From the NCBI GenBank assembly GCA_021521415.1, contig JAIQDT010004235.1:62001-126000 (forward strand): 64,000 nucleotides of DNA. Direction: 5' to 3'. A program made the position numbers and the translations under genes. Below are positions 55,986-64,000 of the stretch, piece after piece. This DNA comes from Bidens hawaiensis (lineage: Eukaryota; Streptophyta; Magnoliopsida; Asterales; Asteraceae). The number at the start of each line of letters is the position of its first letter. Position 1 is the stretch's first letter. The notes beneath the pieces were generated by a model. The model searched no databases, was not told where the DNA came from, and worked only from the letters and a program-made list of their open reading frames with translations.

Positions 55986-57185
55986 CCAAATGATGACGAT
56001 CTTTACGAGTGTTTGAATGAAGGATGTAAAGGCACGAACTTATTACCAGTTTCCAAGTATTTTTCATATAGTTTTCTGTTTTCTAATTTATTGTTATAGT
56101 TTTGTTTTAATTAACTTTATAACTTATTTTATATAGGTTTAGAATTCATATTCGGGTTCGAGACACAAGCAGTTCTGTTTCATTAACATTATGGGACGAG
56201 GATGCTTTTAAGATATTAAAGTGTTAAAGCAGAAACCTTAGTGGAGGAAACCACGAGTGTAATACTTATCAACATTTTCTTAATTAATAGTCTAATATCT
56301 ATTATTATTATTATTATTATTATTATGAACATCTATTTTTTTAATTTTTCTTTTGAAGGGTTTTGCCATACCAAGTGTCTTTAACAATTGTTCTATTTCA
56401 TTAACATTATGGGACGATGATGCTTTTAAGATATTAAAGTGTTAAAGCAGAAACCTTAGTGGAGGAAACCACGAATATAATACTTATCAACATTTTCTTA
56501 ATTAATAATCTAATATCTATTATTATTATTATGAACATCTATTTTTTTTAGTTTTTTTTTAAAGGGTTTTGCCTTATCAAGTGTCTTTAACAATTTGCTT
56601 CAAAGAAAATATGCATTTAACATTGACATAAAGAAATACAATATTCAGAGAAAGTCAATGAATTTTATAATTGTCAAGTATTCTGAAGATTCATCCATGG
56701 TAACCGTTTGGAAAAAACGTTTAAAAACAACGTTGGTATTATTTATTTTAATTTTATCTTTTTATTTATTTTACTTTTTGTTTTACTTTTATCTTTTTTT
56801 TTATTACTTGAAAGGTTTTAATTTCAAAACAAAACCTGCTTACCTTGGAGATCGTCAATCCGAAAACACTAACAATAACAATGTAAATATTTGAAATCTT
56901 TTAACACTATTTTTAATTTCTATGATATCCAACAATCATAATATCTTTATTATAATTTTTTTCAAAGAATTTATATCATTCACCGGTGAGAATAGCCTAA
57001 CTTCAATTTCAAATGGAGACACAAATCATCAAAGTTCTCCACCATCTAATTTAAAGAGGAAACTTGAAGATATCTATGACATTGATAATAATGCTATTGC
57101 AAATTCAAGTAATAAATCCAATAAAAAACAGGTTTCGTGTGACGTTTCTGGAGATAATATATTAATTCCAAAAAAAGAAAAATAG
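55986..57185 (+). pseudogene. RPA-like (replication protein A) gene fragment of Helitron type
   Basis: Decayed exons: about 55,990-56,060 reads DDDLYECLNEGCKGTNLL (part of the zinc-binding OB fold), 56,140-56,220 reads FRIHIRVRDTSSSVSLTLWDEDAF (OB-fold core), and 56,922-57,185 ends with LKRKLEDIYDID...LIPKKEK, the C-terminal signature of RPA1-like genes carried by plant Helitrons. A 218-bp tandem duplication (56,181 and 56,399) repeats the OB exon with different downstream decay. Stops and microsatellite introns make it a pseudogene. RPA binds single-stranded DNA, fitting rolling-circle transposition. Confidence 0.6.
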
Positions 57186-57592
57186 ATGTGTTTTCATGAC
57201 TTTAAAAACAATATTTGTGTTTCTTTTATTCTTGAGGTTTCCAGTCATGTTTTACCGGTAAATACATTTAGATTTGTGTTATTTTTATTATGTTTCATGA
57301 TTGGTTGTTTGCTTGGTTTAACATTAGAGAAGTTTTATTGGTTTATGAACAAAATTTGACTTTGTTTTATTTTGAATGTTTTATGGGTAAACACATTATT
57401 ATTATTATTGTTATTATTATTATTATTATTATTGTTATTATTATGTTTGATTGCTTGGTTTGACATTTCGCAGGTTCTAAAATTATGGTTTATCAATATT
57501 GTTTTAAGGTATGTAATAATAAACTTTGTTACTTTTCTTTTGAAATTATCAAAACGTTTGTTTGCATTATATTATATATATTTTTTTCACCT

Positions 57593-57621
57593 AACCCGTA
57601 TGTTATATGGGTTCTAACTAG
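57593..57621 (+). mobile_element. Helitron 3' terminus 4
   Basis: Hairpin AACCCGTAT/ATATGGGTT (57593-57601 with 57605-57613, one G-T pair), then CTAG at 57618-57621 followed by T. It lies about 430 bp after the RPA-like fragment, so both probably belong to one Helitron. Confidence 0.65.
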
Positions 57622-58261
57622 TATAAAGATAAACAATATTAATTAAAATATAAATAAGTGTTGTAGGTCGGATAAAACTCAAAAACCAATAAAATTCTTT
57701 AGTAATTACCATAATATGAAATATGTATTTGTCTAGTATTAGAATTACACAGTATATTTGAAATCAAGATAATGAAAGAAATTAACTTCATACTACCGCT
57801 AATTTCCCCAATTTGTTTTTATAGATTAAAAATATACTTCAACATGAGTTTGACATTGAAAAGCAATAATATAATTATTTCGAAAAAACTCATCTTTGCT
57901 ATATAGTACTGTATTAATTTGCGTTTGATAACCGTTAATTTGTTTTCTTAAGAGCAATGCATCTCTCAATGATCAAATCAAGTTATCGGTAGTTAGCTGA
58001 TGTGGTTAGATCGGCCTAAGCAAAAAGAAAGAAGCCGGAAAGAAATTAAGAGAGAAGATATGGGGCAATTTTCTAAATATATTCTATAATGCAAACAAGT
58101 ACACTTTAAATAAAAAAACAATGCAAACTAATTCAAATCTAGTTCCTAACAACCAGGAGGAGAACGTTGGCATCCCATTATTCTCTCTTGGACTTATTCA
58201 ACTTCTTATTCAAATAAACAAAAGAAAATAAACGTGCATTTAGTTGGCAACATGCATGCGA
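57622..58261. other. AT-rich spacer, nothing recognised
   Basis: No ORF above background and no clear repeat. It separates the Helitron end at 57621 from the gypsy gag/protease fragment. Confidence 0.5.
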
Positions 58262-59240
58262 TTACCCTATGGGCTTCTTGGACTCAAGCAGCTTCTTGGA
58301 CTCATGAATATCATCTTTAGACTTCTTACGAATCGGCCCAGGTACATAACAATCCACCCCCCTTACACTCCCCTTGTCCTCAAGGCGAAACACCGGATAA
58401 GGCTTTTTGGCCCGCACTCCCATGACCCGATTGTGATGCAGCTCATTCAAGCTGGCACGTTTTAAACCATAAAGCTTGTGTGACGAACCAGCGAGATGGA
58501 ACCCAATAGTAAGGTTCTCGAAGTCAATCTCAACTGGTCCTAAAGTCTTCAACCAATGAATCCGTAGGACCAACGGGCAGGCCGCAATGGGCAAAACCAA
58601 AAAATCGGTAGTGACGGTATAACTTGAAAACATAATCGTGAGGTCACGAACCCGTCCGACACAAACAAGTGTGTCACTATTAACAACAACCACTTCAAAC
58701 TTCACATTATCATCCACTGTAAGTCCCAACTGAGCAACCAACGCTTGAGATATGAAATTATGAGTACTTCCCCCATCAACCAACACCACGACATCTTTAG
58801 TTTTGATCTTTCCCGCCAATCTTAAAGTTTGGGGAAGGATGGTACTCGAGATTGCCAAAAACGATATTTCTGCTTGAATAATATCTTCCGTCATTTTGGG
58901 AGGTTCGTCTACGTGGACCACATCGCCAACCTTACGAACATCGCTGATCATAAAGAGTTGAGGTTTACCGCACTTGTGCCCCTGCATATATATCGCTCAT
59001 CACAATAATAGCATAGCCCTTTTTCACAACGATCCCGGGCCTTGGCATTGGTTAGACGTCGAACTGGGTTAAGGGCTGGAAGGGCTAGTTGTTGAGTTAG
59101 GCCTGGACCAATAATCCTTGACTGGACGTTGGCTTGGGGGAGGGGTTGGAATTTTGAGACCCATGTTGAAAAGAAAAAATTTGTTGCGGATTAAATTTCT
59201 CTTTCACCAACCGGGCAATTCCGATTGCCTCCACCAAATG
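58262..59240 (-). pseudogene. Gypsy gag-protease fragment (RVP_2 type), minus strand
   Basis: 58262-58987 encodes an aspartic protease of the RVP_2 type: VVVLVDGGSTHNFIS at the active site, CPLVLRIHWLKTLGPVEIDF near the end. The usual active-site DSG reads DGG here. Upstream to about 59,240, other frames show the preceding zinc knuckle (CYYCDERY...HKC) and gag (VEAIGIARLVKEKF) with a frameshift near 58,990 and stops. No RT follows. A truncated relic. Confidence 0.75.
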
Positions 59241-59791
59241 ACGCGGCTTCTTGCAACCGCCACCACCTGATCAACCTCAATTGTCGTCTTTGAACCAATT
59301 GTAACCGCTCTGGCCATCTTGCTAATGCCTGTCGTCAAGTCTGTAGTGCCCCAACTTCTCCACAACGATTTGAGACGCCCGTTTCTCGAAACAGTACCAT
59401 GCCATCTACTCAACCCGGTGTTTCTAATACACGCGCTTGCTACCATTGTGGAGACCTAAACCATCTCCGTAATTCGTGTCCTCATCAAATCCATGCTTAA
59501 CCAGCTCAAACTATGACTGCACCCTACTACGTGACCCATGCACACCAAGCTCAAACCCATCAACCTCATGTCCCTCAAGCTCCTCCTATCAATCAAGGAG
59601 ACCCAGACTTAACCCAACAGTATCAAACCCCGCAACCGCAAGCTCAAGTTTACCGAACATATTTCTACCAAACAACCTTTTTGGAAACTGTTCAAACTCA
59701 AGTTATTCAAGTTATCCCAAGTCAATCTACCTCGACTACTCCAACCCCTATGAATGCAACTCCTCATGTTGCTCCAAGTCACATCAATTAA
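59241..59791 (+). pseudogene. Gag C-terminal fragment with zinc knuckle, plus strand
   Basis: The frame reads PTSPQRFETP, then the knuckle CYHCGDLNHLRNSC (near 59,440-59,482), then a stop at about 59,500 followed in frame by 59513-59791, a Q/P/T-rich tail (HQAQTHQPHVPQAPP). It is a gag C-terminus from another element, opposite in orientation to the adjacent fragment. The family is uncertain. Confidence 0.55.
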
Positions 59792-60412
59792 GCTACTCGA
59801 AGACCGTGAAGACTTTTACCATACCTTTTATCTATCTTAATTTATTTTGTCTTTTTCTTAATTACATATTGTAACGCCTCTTTATGGCCTTGGATTATTT
59901 CTCATTTGAACTATTTATCTTTTATCTTTTATCTCATGAATAAGGTTTCTTTTGATAGATTGTTTATTAAAGTCTACTCGGCTACTCCTATCTTATTTAC
60001 TTACCTTCATCACAACTCAGTTCATTAAACTTAACTATTAATAAGTTATCTTTGTCAACTTTAAATACTTATATTATTACGACTATAAGATGTTTTAGAA
60101 ATTTCCTTACTTTATTAAAACCCACTACAACTTTTGAAATTGTTTTATACATTTGGTGATTTTCTAGTGTTATAATTTGAACTCCTTAAGATCCATGTTT
60201 CTTGAAATCATGTTTTGTAACCCACACAATGGGACGAGTTATGTGAACCATCCGATGATCTAAGTAATTACGGGTCGACACGTAATTACCAAAGTCCTCG
60301 CATGGAAAGCATAATCCGGATAATTGTGTGACATAATATAGAACCGTAAGTAGTTGAGATAACGGTACAAATGTAAATATGATAAGGACATGATGGATAC
60401 GCCGCTGGTACA
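59792..60412. other. Non-coding sequence left of gypsy 2
   Basis: 59,820-60,180 is AT-rich. 60,190-60,410 is denser (ACGGGTCGACACGTAATTACC) and resembles LTR-type sequence, but I find no boundary. ORFs 60186-60479 and 60286-60492 are shadows. Confidence 0.4.
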
Positions 60413-61429
60413 TGTAACACCCCGACCAAAGGCGGATTATACATCGGGGCGCCACATATTGTTTCATTACTCGTGACACTATTGGGTGTCAATATTTAAT
60501 AAATATATTCATTCGCGCACGCGCAACGTAAACACAAGATAACATAAATCAACATAAATTATTATATTATAAGACAAAATATTCGAACAACAATAACTTG
60601 TCTTGATACATTTTAATCTAAGTCCAAAAGTAAAAACGTCCTACGTGTCCACAAGCTCCAAATGTAGCTACAGCAAACCTGAACATGTGTTAAAATAAAA
60701 CGTCAAACACTTGCGTGTTGGTGAGAAATCAAGTTTAATAGATAATAGATAACAAGAATCACTGCGCGCAACACGTGTATGTCTGGTGTTTAACAAGGGT
60801 GTAATCAGATTGTGATCAAGCCTAAATAGATCATAGTTCATAGTTCAATCCGTGCTCCCAAATGAGCACAAAAACAAGAAAACATCTATGCAAGTGTAAA
60901 CAAAGAAAACCGTAAACGATAGGTCTCCCGTGTTCATCTAATGGATCCATGAAAACTTTGGAATAGGCCGAACAAAGCGGTTAATGATACACACATACAA
61001 ATAAACAGCCAAGTAAACGTCCTCAACACATGGGATACTGCGCGACTAAAGTTCATAAACAAGTTTAAGACTAAGTTTGTATGAACACATGAACATCCCA
61101 AAACATTAAAAATAAAAAGGGATTAGGTACGAGATTACTCACTTGATAAACGGTGCGGTGTAAGATAAAGCAAGAATCAACTTTAAACAAGCACAAGTTA
61201 ACCTATAAATAAGATTATTGTTTTAATGATTTGTTTTAAGTCTTGATTATAAGTTAGCATAATTAATAAGTAAATTATTATATATAATATATATTACCGG
61301 AAAAGCAGGGCAGAACAGGGAGGAAGACGGAGGCAGAGAGGGAGGCGGCTGAGGAAGATCAACGGCAAGGAGCAAAGGAAGAGAAAGATAATAAGTATTG
61401 TGTGTGTAGTGTTAGGAAAATAGCATTAT

Positions 61430-61437
61430 TATTTATA
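61430..61437 (-). promoter_or_regulatory. TATA box of gypsy 2 LTR
   Basis: The minus strand reads CCTATAAATAATAATGC, about 910 bp into the LTR and downstream of the GC-rich repeat block. Confidence 0.55.
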
Positions 61438-61877
61438 GGGAAACCCTAGGAGACATAAATCCAGAAAAAGGGGAAAAGATTCCAAGGCAAACAGAACAAT
61501 ACAAACCAAAAGATAACAAAAGATATGACGGCTGCAGGAAAAGAGAAAAAGCAAAAGGGAAGACTGACAGGGAACAGTAAACATGCATGGGAGGGTCAGA
61601 TAAAGGTACTGGGCAAGCATGGGAAAAGCAGATCTCAAAAGATAATGTCAGTCACTTTTCCTGCCAACCAATGGGGTTGGTGCGCATGCTACGCCGAAAG
61701 TAACTTTTCAGACATAAGACAGGTTAGGTCAACAGCTCAAAAGATAAGATATCAAAAGCAAACAAGCAAGTTAAAACAGAAGAAAGGACACAAGACAGCG
61801 CGAGAAAGCTGCGCGCGCGAGAGGCTGCGCACACGAGAAGATTGAGCGCGCGAGGGCGAAGGCAGACAGAACAAACC

Positions 61878-62005
61878 TTAGCGCGCGCCGCGGGAAGAAC
61901 TACAAATTCACAGCGCGTCGCGGGAGGATCTACAATTCTTAGCGCGCCGCGCGAAGAACTATAGTTCTTAGCGCGCCGCGGGAAGAACTACAGTCCCTAG
62001 CGCGT
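61878..62005 (-). repeat. About 30-bp imperfect GCGCGCCGCGGGAAGAACTA repeat
   Basis: Four to five imperfect copies around TTAGCGCGCCGCGGGAAGAA at roughly 30-bp spacing, each with CpG-dense GCGCGC. They lie in U3 upstream of the TATA box in minus orientation. Retention of so many CpGs suggests youth or low methylation-driven decay. Confidence 0.6.
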
Positions 62006-62349
62006 AACGCAGGAACAGTCAATCTTCACGCAGGCTTCCTTGTAAGGAGTCTAGCGCGAGGAGCTGCGCAGACAACCTTAGGCGGGAAGAAACAAAGGAC
62101 AACCAAAGAGAGAAATGGGGGGGGAGGTTCAAGGCTCAAAGGTTAAACAGAAGGGCGGGACGACGACAAGAGAGAGAAAGAGGCGGGACGGCAACAAGAG
62201 GGAAAAGAAGGCGGGAAGGAAAATATTATTAGTAATATATATATATTAAATGTCAAGTTTTAAAAGAAAATAATTAAATTTTAAATCATAAAAAGAATCG
62301 GATCAGAAAACGGGTACCTGGGTCGGGTCGGATCGGGGCAAATGTCACA

Positions 62350-62360
62350 GTCTCCCCTAC
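62350..62360 (-). other. Polypurine tract of gypsy 2
   Basis: The minus strand reads GTAGGGGAGAC directly before the LTR start TGTGACATT; it fixes the LTR boundary and lies about 25 bp after the pol stop. Confidence 0.75.
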
Positions 62361-62383
62361 TTTGAGAAATTTCGTCCCGAAAT

Positions 62384-64000
62384 TTATCTCGAAGTAGGCT
62401 GCGCAGAGAACAGGTGCGGGTACTTGATCTTCATCTGATCTTCCCTTTCCCATGTGAACTCGGCTCCGCGCTTGGACTCCCAGCGAACTTTCACGATAGG
62501 GATGCGACTGCGCTTGGTTTGCTTAACCTCGCGATCCATAATCTCAACAGGCTTCTCAACGAAATGCATGGATTCGTCAACTTGAACTTCATCAAGTGGA
62601 ATGTGAAGGTTCTCGTCAGCTAAACATTTCTTGAGATTGGATACATGGAACGTTGGATGCACATTGCTGAGCGCGGGCGGCAGGTCAAGTCTGTAGGCAA
62701 CTTTTCCCACACGCGCGAGAATCTTGAATGGCCCAACATAACGAGGAGCAAGCTTACCTTTCTTCCCAAAGCGGACAACACCCTTCCAGGGCGACACTTT
62801 GAGGAGAACAAGATCACCAACTTGAAATTCGAGAGGCTTCCGCCTACGATCTGCGTAACTCTTCTGTCGGCTTCTGGCAGTCAGCAGATGATCACGGATC
62901 TTGGCGATTTTATCGGTTGTCTCTTGAACAAGTTCGGGTCCTGTGATTTGAGCTTCACCCACTTCGCTCCAACAAATCGGGGAGCGGCACTTACGACCGT
63001 AAAGTGCTTCAAATGGGGCCATACCGATACTGGAATGATAGTTGTTATTATAAGAGAACTCGATCAAAGGCAGGTGCGAATCCCAATTACCTCCAAAATC
63101 AAGAACACAAGATCGGAGCATATCCTCAAGAGTTTGAATAGTTCGCTCAGACTGTCCGTCAGTCTGAGGATGATATGCAGTACTCATGTCCAAGCGAGTT
63201 CCTAGCGCAGATTGGAGAGATTTCCAAAAGCGGGATATAAAACGGCCATCGCGATCGGATATGATGCTCAAAGGAGTACCATGACGGCAGACAATCTCCT
63301 TGACATAAAGCTGCGCAAGTTGCTCAACACGGTAGTTTTCACGAATGGGCAGAAAGTGAGCAGACTTAGTCAAACGATCCACTATTACCCAAATGCTATC
63401 ATGTTTGCTTGCTGTCAAAGGTAACTTGGTAATAAAGTCCATCGCTATACCTTCCCATTTCCACGTAGGAATTTCTGGTTGTTCGAGCAAACCAGATGGG
63501 CGTTGATGTTCAGCTTTTACCTTAGAACAAGTCAGGCATTTAGCTACGAATACAGCAATATCCTTTTTCATACCGGGCCACCAATAAGTAATGCGCAAAT
63601 CCTTGTACATCTTATCAGCGCCGGGATGAATAGAATACCGAGATTTATGCGCTTCACTCAGGATATCAGCGCGAAGATTCTCATCAAAGGGAATCCAGAT
63701 GCGATTTAGATAGCAGAGAATTCCACTCAGATTAGGGACAAAATGAGCTTCCGCGCCACACGCTAACTCGGCGCGAAGGTTACCATTACAGATGGATGCG
63801 CGCTGCGCGTCACGAATGCGCGATTCAAGGTTGCTTTGGATTGGCGCGAAGTGAAGCTGCGTGCGCGGCAAGATACAGTTAAGCTGGCTGGGTTTTCGGC
63901 TGAGCGCATCGGCTACCACATTAGCCTTACCAGGATGATACCGGATCTCACAATCGAAATCGCTGATGAGTTCGTTCCATCGGCGTTGCCTCATGTTGAG
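62384..64000 (-). CDS. Gypsy 2 pol C-terminal part (RNase H tail, integrase, chromodomain-like end), open to window edge
   Basis: Open from the right edge to the stop at 62,384; residues below count from Met at 63,994. 1-35 is the RNase H tail ([28 protein letters not shown]). Integrase zinc finger H116, H123, C153, C156. Catalytic core D186 (AMDFITK), D247 (SDRDGRF), E283 (QSERTIQ), with the expected 35-residue spacing. GPY/F module ([13 protein letters not shown]) near 420, and a chromodomain-like end ([18 protein letters not shown]). No stop or frameshift is seen, unlike gypsy 1. Related to gypsy 1 but clearly different. It integrates element DNA in the nucleus; the chromodomain-like tail may steer target choice. 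Confidence 0.9.
   Translation of the reverse strand, partial: LNMRQRRWNELISDFDCEIRYHPGKANVVADALSRKPSQLNCILPRTQLHFAPIQSNLESRIRDAQRASICNGNLRAELACGAEAHFVPNLSGILCYLNRIWIPFDENLRADILSEAHKSRYSIHPGADKMYKDLRITYWWPGMKKDIAVFVAKCLTCSKVKAEHQRPSGLLEQPEIPTWKWEGIAMDFITKLPLTASKHDSIWVIVDRLTKSAHFLPIRENYRVEQLAQLYVKEIVCRHGTPLSIISDRDGRFISRFWKSLQSALGTRLDMSTAYHPQTDGQSERTIQTLEDMLRSCVLDFGGNWDSHLPLIEFSYNNNYHSSIGMAPFEALYGRKCRSPICWSEVGEAQITGPELVQETTDKIAKIRDHLLTARSRQKSYADRRRKPLEFQVGDLVLLKVSPWKGVVRFGKKGKLAPRYVGPFKILARVGKVAYRLDLPPALSNVHPTFHVSNLKKCLADENLHIPLDEVQVDESMHFVEKPVEIMDREVKQTKRSRIPIVKVRWESKRGAEFTWEREDQMKIKYPHLFSAQPTSR

Larger units (their letters stand above)
60413..62349 (-). repeat. 3' LTR of gypsy element 2 (about 1.9 kb)
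   Basis: On the minus strand it starts TGTGACATTTGCCCC at 62349, directly after the polypurine tract, and ends GGTCGGGGTGTTACA at 60413 (TG...CA). TATA box on the minus strand at 61430-61437 (CCTATAAATAAT). The 61,800-62,050 part is very GC-rich with AGCGCGCCGCGGGAAGAAC repeats. ORFs 61429-61638 and 61525-61845 are chance. Confidence 0.8.

Overview
This is a block of a plant nuclear genome, most likely a eudicot of the daisy family (Asteraceae). The sequence shows this through its element content: plant-type Ty1/copia and Ty3/gypsy retrotransposons primed by initiator tRNA-Met, a plant LINE, Helitron ends, MITEs and a tRNA-derived SINE. The family-level placement rests on my recollection of Asteraceae copia elements with the same extra 3' ORF and is an inference. 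I find no intact host gene. Host-derived sequence is limited to captured exon fragments, the clearest being the start of an importin-13-like gene. There is no operon logic. The window is a nest of elements inserted into one another, and boundaries, target-site duplications (TSDs) and duplications give part of the order of events.

Layout. 1-0.74 kb is unclassified. 0.8-4.84 kb is a tandem array of a small minus-strand LTR element with LTRs ending TATTAG...CTAATA. 4.86-10.75 kb is a minus-strand Ty3/gypsy element (3' LTR, broken pol lacking most of the integrase core, intact gag; no 5' LTR found). 11.2-19.55 kb is the gag plus 5' LTR of a minus-strand copia element. That LTR is split at 13,796 by a 4.5-kb insertion (13,797-18,341, TSD CGGAT) containing two near-identical 1,003-bp truncated LTR/internal units and one full 2.5-kb LTR. 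19.55-21.8 kb is AT-rich with a Helitron 3' end. From about 21.79 kb lies what looks like a Helitron 5' end, followed by a block of diverged duplicated units (22-27.2 kb) holding three copies of one Tourist-like MITE, one hAT-like insertion with an empty-site paralogue, and two copies of the importin-13-like first exon.

28.67-51.76 kb is a plant LINE in two oppositely oriented parts. ORF1 (minus strand) is cut by an 18-kb Sirevirus-like copia element (29,341-47,320, TSD CATGC, 543-bp LTRs about 99% identical). That element carries gag, pol, a roughly 1,000-codon extra (envelope-position) ORF, and an internal second LTR with its own primer-binding site. Its LTRs and untranslated regions are filled with TTCGTTA/TAACGAA motifs that form perfect hairpins. 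LINE ORF2 (plus strand) follows at 48.2-51.76 kb.

51.8-57.6 kb holds a succession of Helitron termini, three sharing the core CCGCAACG, plus a SINE with a 20-bp TSD and a decayed RPA-like gene fragment of the kind Helitrons carry. 58.26-59.8 kb holds two opposed gag/protease fragments. 60.41-64.0 kb is the 3' LTR and intact integrase region of a second minus-strand chromovirus-like gypsy element that runs off the right edge.
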